Positions 1 through 11,694 of a DNA stretch of 30,849 nt are shown here, in pieces. The notes under the pieces are model-generated. The model had not been told where the DNA came from. It did not search any database and was given only the letters and a program-made list of their open reading frames with translations. The translations under genes and the position numbers were made by a program. Position 1 is the first letter of the stretch; every line of letters begins with the position of its first letter. The stretch comes from Parachlorella kessleri. Its lineage: Eukaryota; Chlorophyta; Trebouxiophyceae; Chlorellales; Chlorellaceae. The stretch is taken from contig BBXU01002142.1 in assembly GCA_001598975.1 (NCBI GenBank), positions 1-30,849 on the forward strand, in the 5' to 3' direction.

Positions 1-126
1 AGAGCGCCGGCAGGCAGCTGTACGCTGGGATGCATAAGCATGCCGCCTTGCACCGTCCAGGCGGCCAGCCAGTATGCCGGCAACACGTACCCACGTTGCG
101 TCAGTCTTTCGTTGCGCCTGCCGCAG

Positions 127-3100
127 GCACCAGCAGCGACGACGAGGACTTTGTGGTTGCCAGCATGAACCCGGCTGCCGCCGCCAATGCCGCCAGGCTG
201 GAGGGGCGGGACCAGTCGCTGCGGGCCTCCAAGGCCAAGGCCATCCGCTACAAGGAGTACTCCAGCGACGGTGGGTGCTTGCGGGTGCCTGGCATCCTGA
301 CTGGTTGCAGCACATCCTAGTCTGCAGACGCGGAATTCGCCCCTCAACCCACAAATCTCTTTGTCCTGGGCTTCCATGGGTGCCCCCAGTGAGCTGCACT
401 GCCCAGGCAGACTGCGGCCCCTGCCTAGGGGCGCTGCAAGAGTAGTTTAGCAGTGCCGGCCCAGGGCATAACAATTTCCTAAGCAGTAAGGACTGCGCTT
501 CAGCGATCTGCTGTTTTTGGAGCTGCAGAGGACATCGTCTCGTCTAGTGAGGAGGACGAGAGTGGGAGCGGCAGCGGTGAAGAGGGTAGCGGGTCCGGGG
601 AAGGCGAGGAGAGTGAAGAGGGCTCCGCACCCTCGGACTCGGGCTCCAAGGTAGGGAAGGGGGGATTAGTTTGAGGGACTGAGTCAGCCTGGGCTGCTGC
701 CCGCCCTCCTGCGCATTAGCTGGGTAAGATGGGTTTGTAGGGAGGGCTGTCTAGGCTCAGGGGCTATGGCGTGAGAAGGGCTGAAGGTATCCTGCTGGTC
801 TGAGGCAAGCTCTCAAGAGAGTACGGAGTACGGAGGTCCATCCTGCCCTGGTTGGGTGCTGGTAAGTGGCGGCTGGGGTGTGCGGGAGAGGAATCGTGGC
901 AGCCGCTGCAACATAAGTGGAAGCACGGAGCCACCTATGAGCTGGACTCCCCCACTTTGTGGTTATTGAAGGGTGGCAGCGACGCTGATGGTGCGAGCAG
1001 CAGCAGCGGCAGTGATGATGAGTATGACCCCACCAAAAAGGGCACAGCATCCGCCTCCGACGCCGAGGAGAAGCCCAAGGAAAGCCTCACCTCACAGCAG
1101 CGGGAGCAGGTGAGGTGGCAGCAGCCGGTTGGCGAAGTTATGGCCGGGGCTAGCCCGCTTTGCAAGTTATCGAGTCCGTGTGTAGTGACGTCCTCAAGCA
1201 CCTGAGTAGCCTGAAAACCAGTTCGATACCTGCTTGCGATGTTTTTCTACCTTGGTGCGCCTCCGTAGAAGCGGCTGGATGCAGAGATGGTGCGGATGAG
1301 GAGGGAGCAGGCGGTCGAAGCGCTGGCGCAGGCCAAGATGCGCAAGGAGCAGGTGGGCTGAACAGAGACCCGTCAAGGACTGCACTCTTTGGGGTGACGG
1401 TAGGCTTTTTCACGGCGAAAGGACTGGGAATGGAAACATCATTTGGGGTTGACAGGCTTATGAGATGATTGCAGCGCCCGTCGAGGGGAGGGGGCTTCCT
1501 GCTCTCGATTTCCTGCGATGAAGGGTGGGCAGCCTTTTGCCTGCTGGAATGGTCATATTTGCCGCCTTACTCTTCCAATCAAGGGGCCGGGGTGCACTGT
1601 GGAGCACCTTCTGGACGGCTGGGGCAGAGTGCGGCTCAGCAGAATTCCCTGCGTTACTCCTTGGCTGAGTCATCATCATCCGCCTGCCCTCCGCACCTGC
1701 TCGTCAAGGAGTCCCTGCCTGCCTGCCTGCCTGCCTGACGGACTGACTGCGCGGCCTGCAGGTCAAGGGGGTGGTGTCCCAGCTGGACCTGCCCAACAAC
1801 CCGCTGGACATGCTCATAGACATGCTGGGGGGTCCCAGCCAGGTGGGTGGGGAGGGGCTGCCGGCTGCAAGACACCGTTCAGCCGGTTGGACGGGCACCC
1901 TGCCTTACAGCTTGCGCTGGGCTGGCTGGCTGGCTGTGGCAGTTGTCTTGATGTATGACAGATGAGGATGCACCCTTGTGACAAGGAGTTCTTGGGGTTT
2001 AGGACGAGCGCCTAAAGATGTAGAGGAAGCCTCCCTCCCCCTGTGCCGCAGGTGGCTGAGATGACGGGCCGCAAAGGACGCCTGGTGCGCAACCCCTCCA
2101 GCAACACCGTCAAGTTTGAGGCACGCAACGCCTCTGGCGTGGACAAGGGTGGGTGTGTTGGGACCTTGGGGCTGCATCCGCTGCTGGGCCGTGCAAGCTC
2201 TCAGCGCCGCTGCGTCATGCATGGCGCACCCAGCGCCACCCTTACGCACGAGGGTTTCGCCGGGGCGCGTACGGAAGCAGGGGGGAGGCTACATTCATCC
2301 CGTGAGGATTGGCACAGTGCAGCTGCGTGCTCTGGTGTGAGTCGCTGGATGATGTCGGGGTCCTGTTGGACAGGCATCCCACGCCCCTTTGCCTATGCAG
2401 CTTCCCCCATGGGGCTTAATCAAACCCCCTTTGGCATGTGCAGGGGCCAGCCTGGAGCTGATCAACGTGCACGAGAAGGAGCTGTTCATGAGCGGGGAGA
2501 AGCTGGTTGCCATCATCTCAGAGGCGGCATCAGCAGGCATCAGCCTTCATGCGGACAGGTGGGTGGGCAGGATGCGGCAAGGCAGATAGGGCTTGCAGTG
2601 GGCCATGCTGCTGCAGCTGGTCAGGTGTCGCGCTTTCTCACATTGTAGCTGAGAGGCTGTCTTGCTTGCAGCAGTACAGTCCCATCGGCTGGGCGGCAGC
2701 TTTGCATAGCTGTTTGTTCTGGCTTGATGCTGGTATCGAGGGCACATGTGGTAAGCGCATGGAGCCCCACTTTGGACCAAGGCGGCGTCTGGCTTGCTAT
2801 CCACAGACAGACACGGTGGGTGCCCGTTGATGTGGCGGGTGCAGGCGGGCTGCCAACCAGCGGCGGCGGGTGCACCTCACCCTGGAGCTGCCCTGGAGCG
2901 CTGACAGGGCCATCCAGCAGTTTGGGCGCTCCCACCGTGCCAACCAGGTGACAAGCGGGCAAGCCTCCCTTTGTGCCTTTGCCTGCCTTCGTGCCTGTAA
3001 CAGGGCCTGCCTCCTGCTCGACTATGTGGAGGGGAGGTTGCTAAGGGGGGACGTAGGCCGGGCCGGCTTGGTGAGTACTCAATCTCCTCAACGTGAAGCT

Positions 3101-6100
3101 CAGCAGGGCGCGTTTCACGTTTTTCCTCGGTCCCTACAGCACGCCTTGCTTGTTGTACTCTGTGGTCCAGGCGACCGGGCCCCAGTACCGGCTGATCTTC
3201 ACCCCGCTGGGCGGGGAGCGGCGCTTTGCTGCGGCAGTCGCGCGGCGGCTCGCAAGCCTGGGGGCGCTGACACAGGCAAGCCAGGCAGGGCCGGCTGAAC
3301 TGCATGTCTTTGCTTTGGTTTTTGCAGCCCCCAACCTGGCTGCCAAGATCCTAGAGTTGGGCTGCTCCATGCGTGCCGGCTTGCTGGCAAGCCAACCATT
3401 GGCGTGTGGTGCTTACACTGCTGGTGGGTAGATGGTATTGAGCATGAGCAACGCCTCTGTCTGCTGACTTGCAGGGCGACCGCCGCGCGGGTCCTTCCCT
3501 GAGCAGCTACAACTACGAGTCAGTGTGGGGGCAGCGCGCTTTGCGCGAGATGTACGCTGCCATCATGGAGGAATCCTCAGCACGGCCGCCGCTCGTGCTG
3601 CCCATGCCTTGCCGCCCAGGTAGGATTGCAGTGGCAACGGCCCTGCCTGCATCCTGGCCTTACACGGCCCACTTCTTGTGGAGACATGGCAGCTAACATT
3701 TGAACACCTTGGAGGCGGTACTGTTGTGACTAGGCTCGACCAGACTGGCTTGGCGGCGCTTGGCTTGCTTGTAACGGAGCCGGGGTTTGTACTCCTTGTC
3801 TGTTTCCTAGATTGTGCACAGCTCCGCTCAAGTGAGTCACCTCAAAGGCATCCAAGCAAGTGTGCATGCAAACTGGCTGTTGATCAATGCTAGTAAGCCG
3901 AGGAGCGGCTCACCCAGTGTGCGCCTGCCATCTGACACAGGGCCTGACGGGCAGCCGCCACAGATGACTGTGGCCCGGTTTATGGGCAGGGCGCGCGCTC
4001 TGCTGCTCAACGCCGGCGTCATCCGCTACAACAAGGCCGGTGAGTGTGACAGTCTACCTGGCTGGCTGGCTGGCCCTTTGCTGCTGCCGGCGGAGTGTGT
4101 GGTTTCGGGGAGCATTGCACCTACGTTGGCGTGAGGCAGGGGATACGGCAGCGGTGGTGCCCACCCACCTGGGGATTGCGTGTGCAGTGGGTGCTGCGCA
4201 CATTAATGAGTACCTGGCGCGAGAGGAGGGTGCGCCCACGGTGTGCGGCACGATTGAGGAGCGCGACAAGACCGATGTGCCTCGCTTCCTCAACCGGTGG
4301 GTGCATGATGTGATGGACTGGGTGGGGGGTGGTGGGGGCGGGGGGGCTCTCTAGCATGCTGAGGGCGTTGAGAGGGATGACGCATGTGGGTGATGGCATG
4401 ACTTGGAGTAAGCTGCTGTGCCCACGGGGTGCAGAGTGGCTCCGTTGCTCCGCCTGGTACGATCCTTGGCCATAACAGGCCGCTCCACCGCACCTGCCAG
4501 GGAAACCCACCCACAGCTGCCGCACGTCCGCGTAGAGGTCCATTCCTTGCTCGCTCCTTATTCATGAAGCTAAGCTCCTGCTTGTCGGTCAGTGCTCCCT
4601 GCCCTCATCCCTTGTCAACAAACCCCTGCAGGCTCCTAGGGCTGGACCCTGATGCCCAGGCACTCTTGTTTGACTACTACCAGGCCACGCTGGAGGCGCT
4701 GACTGCCCGGGCGCGGCGGGAGGGTGCGCTTGATGAGGGCATCATCGACGTCAGCGCGCACAGCATACAGCTGGAGGGGCCGCCGTGCACGCTGCACAAG
4801 GTGTGAGGGGGAGGAAGGAGGGTGCGCAGCAGCCATGGCCACAACAGCTGCCCGTGGTCAGGTGATGCCTGCTTTGTATGTGTCCAGGGGCGCTGTCGGC
4901 CTGCGGCCTTTGTTTGGTGACCATAGGCCTTGATTGCGATTTGTAAGGGAACTTAGTTCCAGCCGCGTGCGTTGGGCGTCCTCGTTTGACAGGCATCTTG
5001 GATGTCAGGGATGGCGGACATGGTCGCCATTTCTAGCACAATACCACATTAGCCGCCTAGCTGTATCAAAGCAGGGCTCAGCGTTTGTGGGCGCGTGTGT
5101 GCTTCCCCTGAGCACCCCCGCAGGACGCCACCACTGGCGCCGCCACGCTGCTGTACACCATTCAGCTGGACCGCGGCCTGCCCTGGGAGGCGGCCTTGGA
5201 CAGGCTGGAGCAGCACCAGCAGCAGGAGGCCGCAGCAGGCGCAGCAGCTGCTGACCTGGCGGTCCCTGCCTTGATTGGCGGGGTGCTGGCCTCTGTCCCC
5301 GTGGGGCAAGAGGCGGTGGCAGCGGTAGCGCAGCAACCGGCGCAGCAGCAGCAGCAGCAAACACGGCCAGGGCAGCAGCAGCAGCAGCAGCAACCAAACG
5401 GTCGGCAGGAAAGCGGGCAGCAAGACATAGAGGTGCTCCCAGCTGTGGTGCAAGCGGTGGAGGCGCAGGGCCCTGCTGCAACGCCTGAGACAGCAAACCC
5501 GGATGCCGTGGGGGCGCCGCAGGCCACTGTGACAAGGGAGCCAGTTGGGACTGCAGCCCCAGCAGTGCAGCATCGGCGCAGGGGCCGCTCGAGAGGTCAG
5601 GCGCCGCAGCCAAAGCCGCAGCAGCAGCCACAGGAAGGAGCAGCAGCCACAGCGTCTGCATCAGGTGATGCGGTGGTCGCAGCCCCCAAGACTGCAGAAC
5701 AGGAGTCACAGGCAGCAGCTGACCCAGCAGCAGCAGGCTCCACGGCAGCACAGCAGTCAGAAGCTGGGGCAAGCCAAGCAGCGCTTGAGCTGCCAGCGGT
5801 TCCTAGCAGGGACGCTCCAGGCGTGAAGGTGGAAGAGAAGCAGCCACAAGCATCAGCTGCACCCCCAGATGGTGCCACTGTGGACGCAACTGTCGAAGGG
5901 AAGGGACAGGGCGACGTGGCGACAGTAGCTGGCCAGGCAACGGGCGGGAAGGTTGCAAGCGGCAGGATGACGGCCGCCAAGCAGCGAGCGCTGCTGCGGG
6001 CCCAGCGGCAGCAGGCAGCGGCGGCCGCAGGGTCGTCCCCAGCGACCCAGCCGCAGAAGAAGAATGGGAAGCAGCAGCAGCAGCGGGAGCAGGAGCAGGA

Positions 6101-7869
6101 GGTTGGGCTTGGCAACGGGAAGCGCCCGGTGGAGGGTGGGGAGGAGGGGCAGCAGGGGGCAAAGCGCGGCAAGGGCCCCGCTGGGGCGGCTGTTGTGCCG
6201 GCGGAGGTTGTGGACCTGACAGAGGAGGAGGAGGGCGGCACCCCCCCCGGCCATGCTCAAGGCAAGGCCCTCCCCTCCTCAGAGGAAGGTGAGGGCTGGT
6301 GTGGTTGCCTGGTGACAGTTGTGATGGGTTGTGATACATCTGTTATTTTTTGGAGTATTTGTAAGGTTTTGGGATGCCATTGAAGGATATATTCAGGATA
6401 TCGGGCAGGACGCCCTGCTGGCGGACGTCATCCATGGTGTGTGCAGTCGTGCTGCCCGTGCTGATCCCTCTGCGCACCATGAAAGCGCCTCGCAAATGAA
6501 CACTGTTGGTTTGTGAGGCCCACCCAGCACTGGCAATTTGTTGGTTGGCAAGCTTAACCGCCTCTAGTTGGTTCTGCTCCACCTATCTACAGCGTCTCTC
6601 TCGGGAGGTCGCCGTGGGACAGTTTTCAAAAAAAAAAGCTTAACCGCCCCCTGCTTGGGCAGGTGCCAAGCCGGGCCGGCCCAAGTGGGGCAGCGGCTTC
6701 TACCAGGCGCGAGCGGAGGGGGTGGGCGGCAGGGTGCATGTCCTGCTGGCAGTACAAATCCCCACCGTCGGCGCCGGCGCCACCAGCAACAAAAGCGGTC
6801 CCGGCTTCACTATCTACCGGCCAGCAACGGGGCGGAACAAGGCACACATGTCGTTGCAGGTGCGGGTGCAGCATGCAGACCCATTGCAGGACCTTGGAGT
6901 CACCCAATGCGTGCCAGCCTCAATGCTTACCTGGACACGCTGGGTCTGTTTTGTTATCTGCGGGCTTGGACGGTTGAGGTGTGCCTGCCGTTGCAGCCAG
7001 CCTGGTTCCAGCCAGGCGTGGCCCCTTCCACACTCCCCTCCCACCCAAACCTGAGTCCTTCTATCCGTCTTGTAAGATTTTGTAAAGGGCTCTGCCGAAA
7101 TGGACCGCATGTAGCAGCCTTCCTGCATTGCCCTACTTTGCTCTGCTCTGCTGTGCAGGAGTTGAAGGACCGGTACATTCCCTTGCAGCCCTCGGCCTGC
7201 CGGGCACACTGGCAGGCGGCTTACGAGGCGGCGGGGCAGGACAAGCCTGGGGCACGCGCCGGGCGCAAGCGCACCCTCCACATCCTGGGTGGCGCGGTCA
7301 TGCGCAGCTGGGCGGCAGTTCAGGTGCGGTGGGGAGCCGCAGGTGTGCCGCTGGCAGTGGGGCTCCTTGCACTGGGGCTTCTGCACACAGGGGGCTAGGC
7401 AGAGGGTGGGCTCTCTGGCTGTGCACATGGCATGGCTGGGCACCCCCAATGGAGCTGTCAGTTGGCTGGTCGGCAGACGACAGTGATGGCCGCCGCTGCC
7501 GGTGGATGCCAGCTGGCTGACTGCCACTGGATTTTATGCCAGCAGGGAGTAAGGGTATGCTTTGTTAACGCAACGGCCGCTTGGATGCTGCTGCAGAGGG
7601 CGCTGGTGCGGCACATGAAGAGCTCTGAGCGGAGAGTGCGGGTCCTGCGCATCATGACAACGGGGGAGCAGAGCCAGCGGCTGGTGGGCATGCTGATCCC
7701 CGAGCCTGCTGTGCCCGACGTGGTGGGTGAGCTGGCGCGGCCGGAAGAAGATGGGGAGGTGGTGGAGGCGGCCAAGGGGAAGGAGGAGAAGGGCAGGAGT
7801 AAGGAGAAGCGGAGAGGACGGGGGAGGGTGGGGAGGGGCAATGACGTAATTGACATGACAGATGACTGA
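127..7869 (+). CDS. SBNO: Strawberry notch / FORGETTER1-type helicase (5' part outside window)
   Basis: This is the C-terminal 1,102 residues of an SBNO-family SF2 helicase, a nuclear transcription/chromatin co-regulator (FORGETTER1 in plants). Exons: 127-270, 529-650, 972-1109, 1269-1352, 1762-1842, 2052-2148, 2444-2558, 2845-2947, 3171-3275, 3475-3619, 3941-4039, 4188-4296, 4632-4800, 5124-6288, 6663-6859, 7159-7323, 7597-7869; all phases agree. In order the protein shows an acidic Ser/Glu linker, the family segment [20 protein letters not shown], and helicase motifs V ([13 protein letters not shown]) and VI ([11 protein letters not shown]) after [13 protein letters not shown]. The SBNO C-terminal domain follows ([54 protein letters not shown]). 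It is interrupted by a ~360-residue Gln/Ala-rich insertion before it resumes at GFYQARAEG and ends [19 protein letters not shown]. The intron after 3275 has a GC donor. The ATPase half must lie left of the window. Family assignment is very secure; small exon-edge errors are possible. Confidence 0.93.
1714..1737. repeat. (CCTG)6 tetranucleotide microsatellite
   Basis: Six perfect CCTG units lie in the intron 1843-side upstream of the exon starting at 1762, close to its acceptor and polypyrimidine region. Related CTGG runs occur in other introns of the same gene (around 1919-1934 and 4059-4075). Length changes here could affect the nearby splice site, but that is inference. Confidence 0.8.
5196..6240 (+). 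repeat. CAG-rich low-complexity coding segment in SBNO
   Basis: The largest SBNO exon (5124-6288) carries repeated CAG/GCA runs such as those at 5341-5395 and 6070-6105. They translate to Gln and Ala blocks mixed with Pro, Gly and Glu. The segment opens with a coiled-coil-like run ([16 protein letters not shown]), has basic patches ([14 protein letters not shown], [21 protein letters not shown]) and ends in an acidic VVDLTEEEE stretch. It sits inside the otherwise conserved C-terminal domain and is expected to be disordered. Confidence 0.85.
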
Positions 7870-8088
7870 CAGGCAGGCAGGCTAGGCACGCTAGCGTGGG
7901 GTCACATTATGGCTTCCCAAAGACTTGTTGCAACCCCTGCATTCCTTTTAGCTCGGGAGCGTAGGCACACTGCTTTACATATTCGTATTCTAAGTGTGTC
8001 AGCTCGGTGCTTCTTGACATCAGCATTCCGTCCTGCGGTAGCCTGGACAATGGTCCAGTAGGCCTTGTGAGATGTGCCCTGACAGTAC

Positions 8089-8178
8089 TTAGTAAGGGTG
8101 GCAGGTAGCGGGAACAGTGGCAGGTCATGCAAACAGGGAGATGGAGGCGAACTGTACTGACAGGGTGCATGCAGGTAC
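8089..8178 (+). repeat. Dispersed ~80-bp repeat, copy R1
   Basis: The copy begins with TTAGTAAGGGTGGCAGGTAG, a 20-base run that is identical in copy R5 at 21856. It continues with an A/G-rich centre and ends near CTGTACTGACAGGGTGCATG. The same order of blocks (head GGGTGGCAGG, middle ACAG-G-G, tail ACTG-ACTGA-AGG followed by ATGCAG) occurs in the other copies. Confidence 0.75.
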
Positions 8179-8845
8179 ACCTTTTTTATGGTGGACAGGC
8201 AAGATGTAGTGACTATGCTAGGAATAACAAGCTGCTAGTACTTGGCACTCATAGCTAAGGCCTAGGGTGCTGGCTAAGTGGGTCTGTTGATATTCCGCGC
8301 TCTTGAGGGAGACTGACTTGCGAAGCCAGCAGTAGGCGCCCTGCACGTTCACCCTCAGAGGCAGCTGAAGGTCACAGGGGAATAAGCTGCTGCCAGGGTA
8401 AGAGCATCAGTAAAGATGTTTGCACCCCTTCCCTCTGCCAAGCGTGCAGCTGCCGCACTACTAGAACTTACCTGCACTCACCACCACTCCCTGGCAGCAA
8501 ATGGAATTGCGTAAGGTCGACCTGGGAGCTGAGATGTTAATTATACTATGAGCTGAGATGTCAGTGCACTGTCCTGCAAGGTCCTAGCCATGCTGTGGAG
8601 AAACAGTTTTTTGACTTGATTGCTAGCACATGCCGACATGATATACCTTTCCATCTCCTGCAGCCTGTCTGCCTGCTGCGCTTCCTACTGCTCTTTGCTG
8701 ACATTAGTTCAGGCTTACCCTTGTTCTCAACTGCCCCTGCTTCAGTTCAGCTGCCCCTCCTCTCCCAGTGGCCTTAGCTTTTCTCGGGGAGAGAACTACT
8801 GGATCAGCACTCAGGCAAGACTTAGGCACACTTTGCATCCTATCA

Positions 8846-8898
8846 GTCCAGCTCAACTCTCACTCCCTGTTCGCACTACCTGCCACCCATGCTAATAT
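8846..8898 (-). repeat. Dispersed repeat, copy R2 (inverted)
   Basis: This 53-bp segment matches copy R3 (9081-9133) at 50 of 53 positions; all three differences are transitions. Read on the minus strand it starts with the family head (ATTAGCATGGGTGGCAGGTA) and runs into the same A/G-rich body, so it is an inverted member of the same family. A weaker match continues to about 8812. Confidence 0.75.
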
Positions 8899-9080
8899 CA
8901 GTATATACTGATTCCAGGCAAAAGTCCCAACACCGTGCCCTGCAGCTGCATTACATACCTTGGGTCCATGCAGAGCTCATAGCAATCGCAGGGTGACCCA
9001 GGAAGCCAGGGAGTCCTCAAACAGTCACTTTGAGAAGTTCGGGCATTGACATAGTTGAGCAATTGAAACAGTAGCAGTTC

Positions 9081-9133
9081 GTCCAGCTCAACTCTCACCC
9101 CCTGTTTGCACTACCTGCCACCCATACTAATAT
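9081..9133 (-). repeat. Dispersed repeat, copy R3 (inverted)
   Basis: A near-identical direct repeat of copy R2, 235 bp away and in the same orientation. The high identity compared with the other copies suggests either a recent local duplication or recent insertion of two close family members. Confidence 0.75.
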
Positions 9134-9602
9134 GACTCGACAGGGATGGTAGTAGTACCTCGGCATCTACCCCTGTGGTGGACAACTCTGCTGCGCCACA
9201 GGTGTGGAGTGGGTGTACAGCCTCTGCCACGGGTGTGGAGTGGCCAACCCCCAAGTGTGGCACAATGCACTGGCTCATCTGCCCCACGGGGGTTGGCTTG
9301 GTCAGCTAGCAGCTACACCTGCACCCTGGTTACGACAGCTTCCCCCTTCACACTGCCAAGGGAACAGTCAGGCCAGCAGTGCCAAACTTTCGCCCAAAGA
9401 GGCAGCCGCCAGGCTGCCAAAGCACCAAGCATAGCCTAGAGTATCCGCCCAACCACCTCGTACACGATTCCCCTGTAAGTTCTCCGCACCCACTCTGCCT
9501 GTGTAACGCTCGCCATGGCATAACAGCCTATGACTCGATCCCCACAGCACAAAAGGGGGAAGTGGGCCCTCCGCCGTCTGCTCCGCCCTCGTCAGTCACT
9601 GC

Positions 9603-11382
9603 TCACGACATTGCCGGTAGCGGGCTCGGGCCCGGGTACAGCAGGCCCACCACGACCCCGCATATCGCGCCGCAGAGCACTTGGCGTGGGGTGTGGCCCA
9701 GCACCTCCTTCAGCTTCCTCTCACTTAGGGGGTGGTCCTCCAGAAGATCCTCCACCACCACATTCAACACCTCCGCTTGGAGCCCTACAGGCAGCTTGGC
9801 GGCAGGACACCGCGGCCTCACCAAGAGGTGTGCAATGGGAGCGCCCCGAGACACCCGGCGGGAGCGGCAGCAAGCATCAAGGCGCCTCAGCAGGTGACGA
9901 CAGTATTGCGAGGCGCTTTGTGATGTTCCGTGGTAAGAACAGTCCACATCACAGCAGGTGTAGCTTGTAAAGCCTCCGGCCAGCTGTAGATTTGCCAGAG
10001 TAGGCGCTGCTGGAAGGAGTCAAGGACTAGGCCTGTCATTCACAGCCAAAGGCCGGGCACGCCCTTGCCGATTCGAGGTGCAGACCAAGGCTAGCAGGCA
10101 AAGCATGGGCCTCACCTGCGTGCCGCCTCACGCCCATGGCGTCATACATGACGATGACACTGAAGCACAGCGCCACCGCAAAGAGGGGGCTGCCCATGCC
10201 TTGCTGCAGCGCAATCGCCGTGGTGACCGCCTGCGGCAGGGAGCGTGGGCGGTGAGCCACCAAACAGAGCATTGAGCAGGCTGGGGAGGACACCAGGACA
10301 TGCTCCTGTCTTAGTATACCGACCTGACATGCTCGCTGCCCACCACCTCCAGGCTGCTATTATGTGACAGCAGGGTTCCCGGACTCGTGGGTGGACCCAA
10401 CAGTGGCAGGGAGTTGAGACGTCCACCCATACCATGAGTGTGTGGGGCCGACCACTCAAGACACCAGCACAGCGTACCGAGCAGAGGGAAGAGTGTGAGG
10501 AGGGCATGCCCCCAGAGTCCACAAACGCTCGCAGGTCCCACACGCCTGTCTTGTACCGCCGTGTGAAGATCTGCACGTCACAGGCCTCGCCCGGTGGTAT
10601 TCCACCACTGAAACACAGATCCAGCTGCGATCCATTGACTACACTTGGTTGAGGGTTCAGCAAGTGCCTTCAGGACCAACTGGTCTAAGCCACTCCCATT
10701 TACACAAGGGTGGAAGGGGGACAGCAGCATGGCAGGGTGGCTGTGTGCCAGCTGGCCTAGTTCTCCCCCAGCACAGCTGTGACATCATGTGCTGTAGTAC
10801 CTAAACCAAGGCGCGAAGTAGAGAGGTACAGCACCCTCCCAAAGATATGCCAAGTTGAACAGCTGGCCCCCACCTTGAGGAACTGAGCCACAAACCAGCC
10901 CCAGAAGCCAACGCAGAAGACATAGTTTGATGTCAGCTGGCTCCAAGCTGAGGACCCTGAGGGCAGGACCGGGACTGCCGCTGCTCCTAGCAAGAGCTGC
11001 AGCCGCTGCTGCTTGCTGCCGCCCAGCAAGCTGGAACCACCAGGGAGAGCAGGGACACAAGGTTGGCACGCCAGTTCGGCATTCAAGCAAGTACAGCACA
11101 GCAGCAGGGCTGGCATAAGTCCATGGTTGGGAGGAGGCAATCCCACCTGGGTAGAACCCGCTGCAAGGCTTCAAGCTGGGGCAGGTTTTGCTGCAGCTTC
11201 CTCCATAGCGCTTGTTGCTCTTCAGGCGGCGTCAGGCTGCTGGGAAGTGACTTTCGCTCCTGCTCACTGCTGCCCAGCTGCGCTCTAAAAGCAAGGCTGT
11301 GCCTGCATGATACTGGAGAGCACCTGCTGCGGAAGAACGGCCTGCGAGGGGCTGTGAATGCCCGCTGCTGCATGGTGCACAA
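9603..11382 (-). CDS. DUF212 / YuiD-like divergent PAP2-family membrane protein
   Basis: This is a 260-residue protein from five minus-strand exons: 11147-11382, 10874-11030, 10478-10570, 10116-10230, 9603-9784; phases agree throughout. Residues 1-~80 are rich in Ser, Arg and Ala and lack acidic residues at the very start, as expected for a plastid transit peptide. The mature part carries the DUF212 signature: a membrane helix ending in VAQFLK, then TGVWDLRAFVDSGGMPSSHS (~139-158), then VIVMYDAMGVRRHAG (~187-201), then LQAEVLNVVVEDL, HPLSERKLKEVLGHTP and a final hydrophobic segment. In this family the GGMPSSHS and YDAxGVRRHAG blocks resemble the phosphatase motifs of PAP2 enzymes, but the substrate is unknown. 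The start at 11382 is the first Met of the open frame; Met at 11373 is possible. The gene is head-to-head with the gene at 11695. Confidence 0.88.
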
Positions 11383-11694
11383 ACTCGGGGCCCGCTATGG
11401 TCGTGCCTAAGGCCTCGATACAAGACCTCAGTGCAAGAGAGAACTGTGCCACCCAAATCAAGACGAACAAGAAGAAGAAAACTCGACAAGGAGTGACCCA
11501 AATCAACAAGCACTGATACAACGGCACCAGGCATAGCACCAGGCGGTGAGATTCCGTTTCAGGCTTAGATCCTGAGCGCGCGATTCCAGATCCCATCGGA
11601 CCCAGATCACGGCTTAACCAGTGGGAGAGGAGAAGTGGACGATCCCTGCAATTGGCATCCTCCGCAGCACAGAACGGCAACAACTCAGGCAGTC
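11383..11694. promoter_or_regulatory. Shared divergent promoter region (DUF212 gene / plastid membrane protein gene)
   Basis: Only 312 bp separate the two predicted start codons, which point away from each other, so both promoters and both 5' UTRs must fit here. I see no convincing TATA box. Both products are predicted plastid membrane proteins, which makes co-regulation plausible but unproven. Confidence 0.5.

Larger units (their letters stand above)
7870..9602. other. Convergent intergenic region, no gene seen
   Basis: About 1.7 kb lie between the stop codon of the plus-strand SBNO gene and the stop codon of the minus-strand DUF212 gene, so it must hold both 3' UTRs. Open frames here are short, lack splice logic and show no protein family. 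Three copies of the dispersed repeat (8089-8178, 8846-8898, 9081-9133) and a 12-bp duplication (GGTGTGGAGTGG near 9203 and 9231) are the only structure I could find. A minus-sense TGTAA lies at 8951-8955, about 650 bp past the DUF212 stop, and could be its poly(A) signal. Confidence 0.7.

Noticed and set aside
1..126. Coding sequence at the left edge (frame from 30)
   Set aside because: A polypyrimidine tract and CAG at 124-126 mark an acceptor, so this stretch is most likely intron; I cannot see an exon before it.
5005..5772. 255-residue minus-strand open frame opposite the SBNO exon
   Set aside because: Leu/Ala/Pro-rich antisense shadow of the Gln/Ala-coding exon; the plus strand is the real coding strand.
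8089..8178. Short minus-strand peptide (SLPATLTKY) repeated near 21.9 kb, looked like a shared protein motif
   Set aside because: It is simply the translation of the dispersed DNA repeat; there are no surrounding exons.
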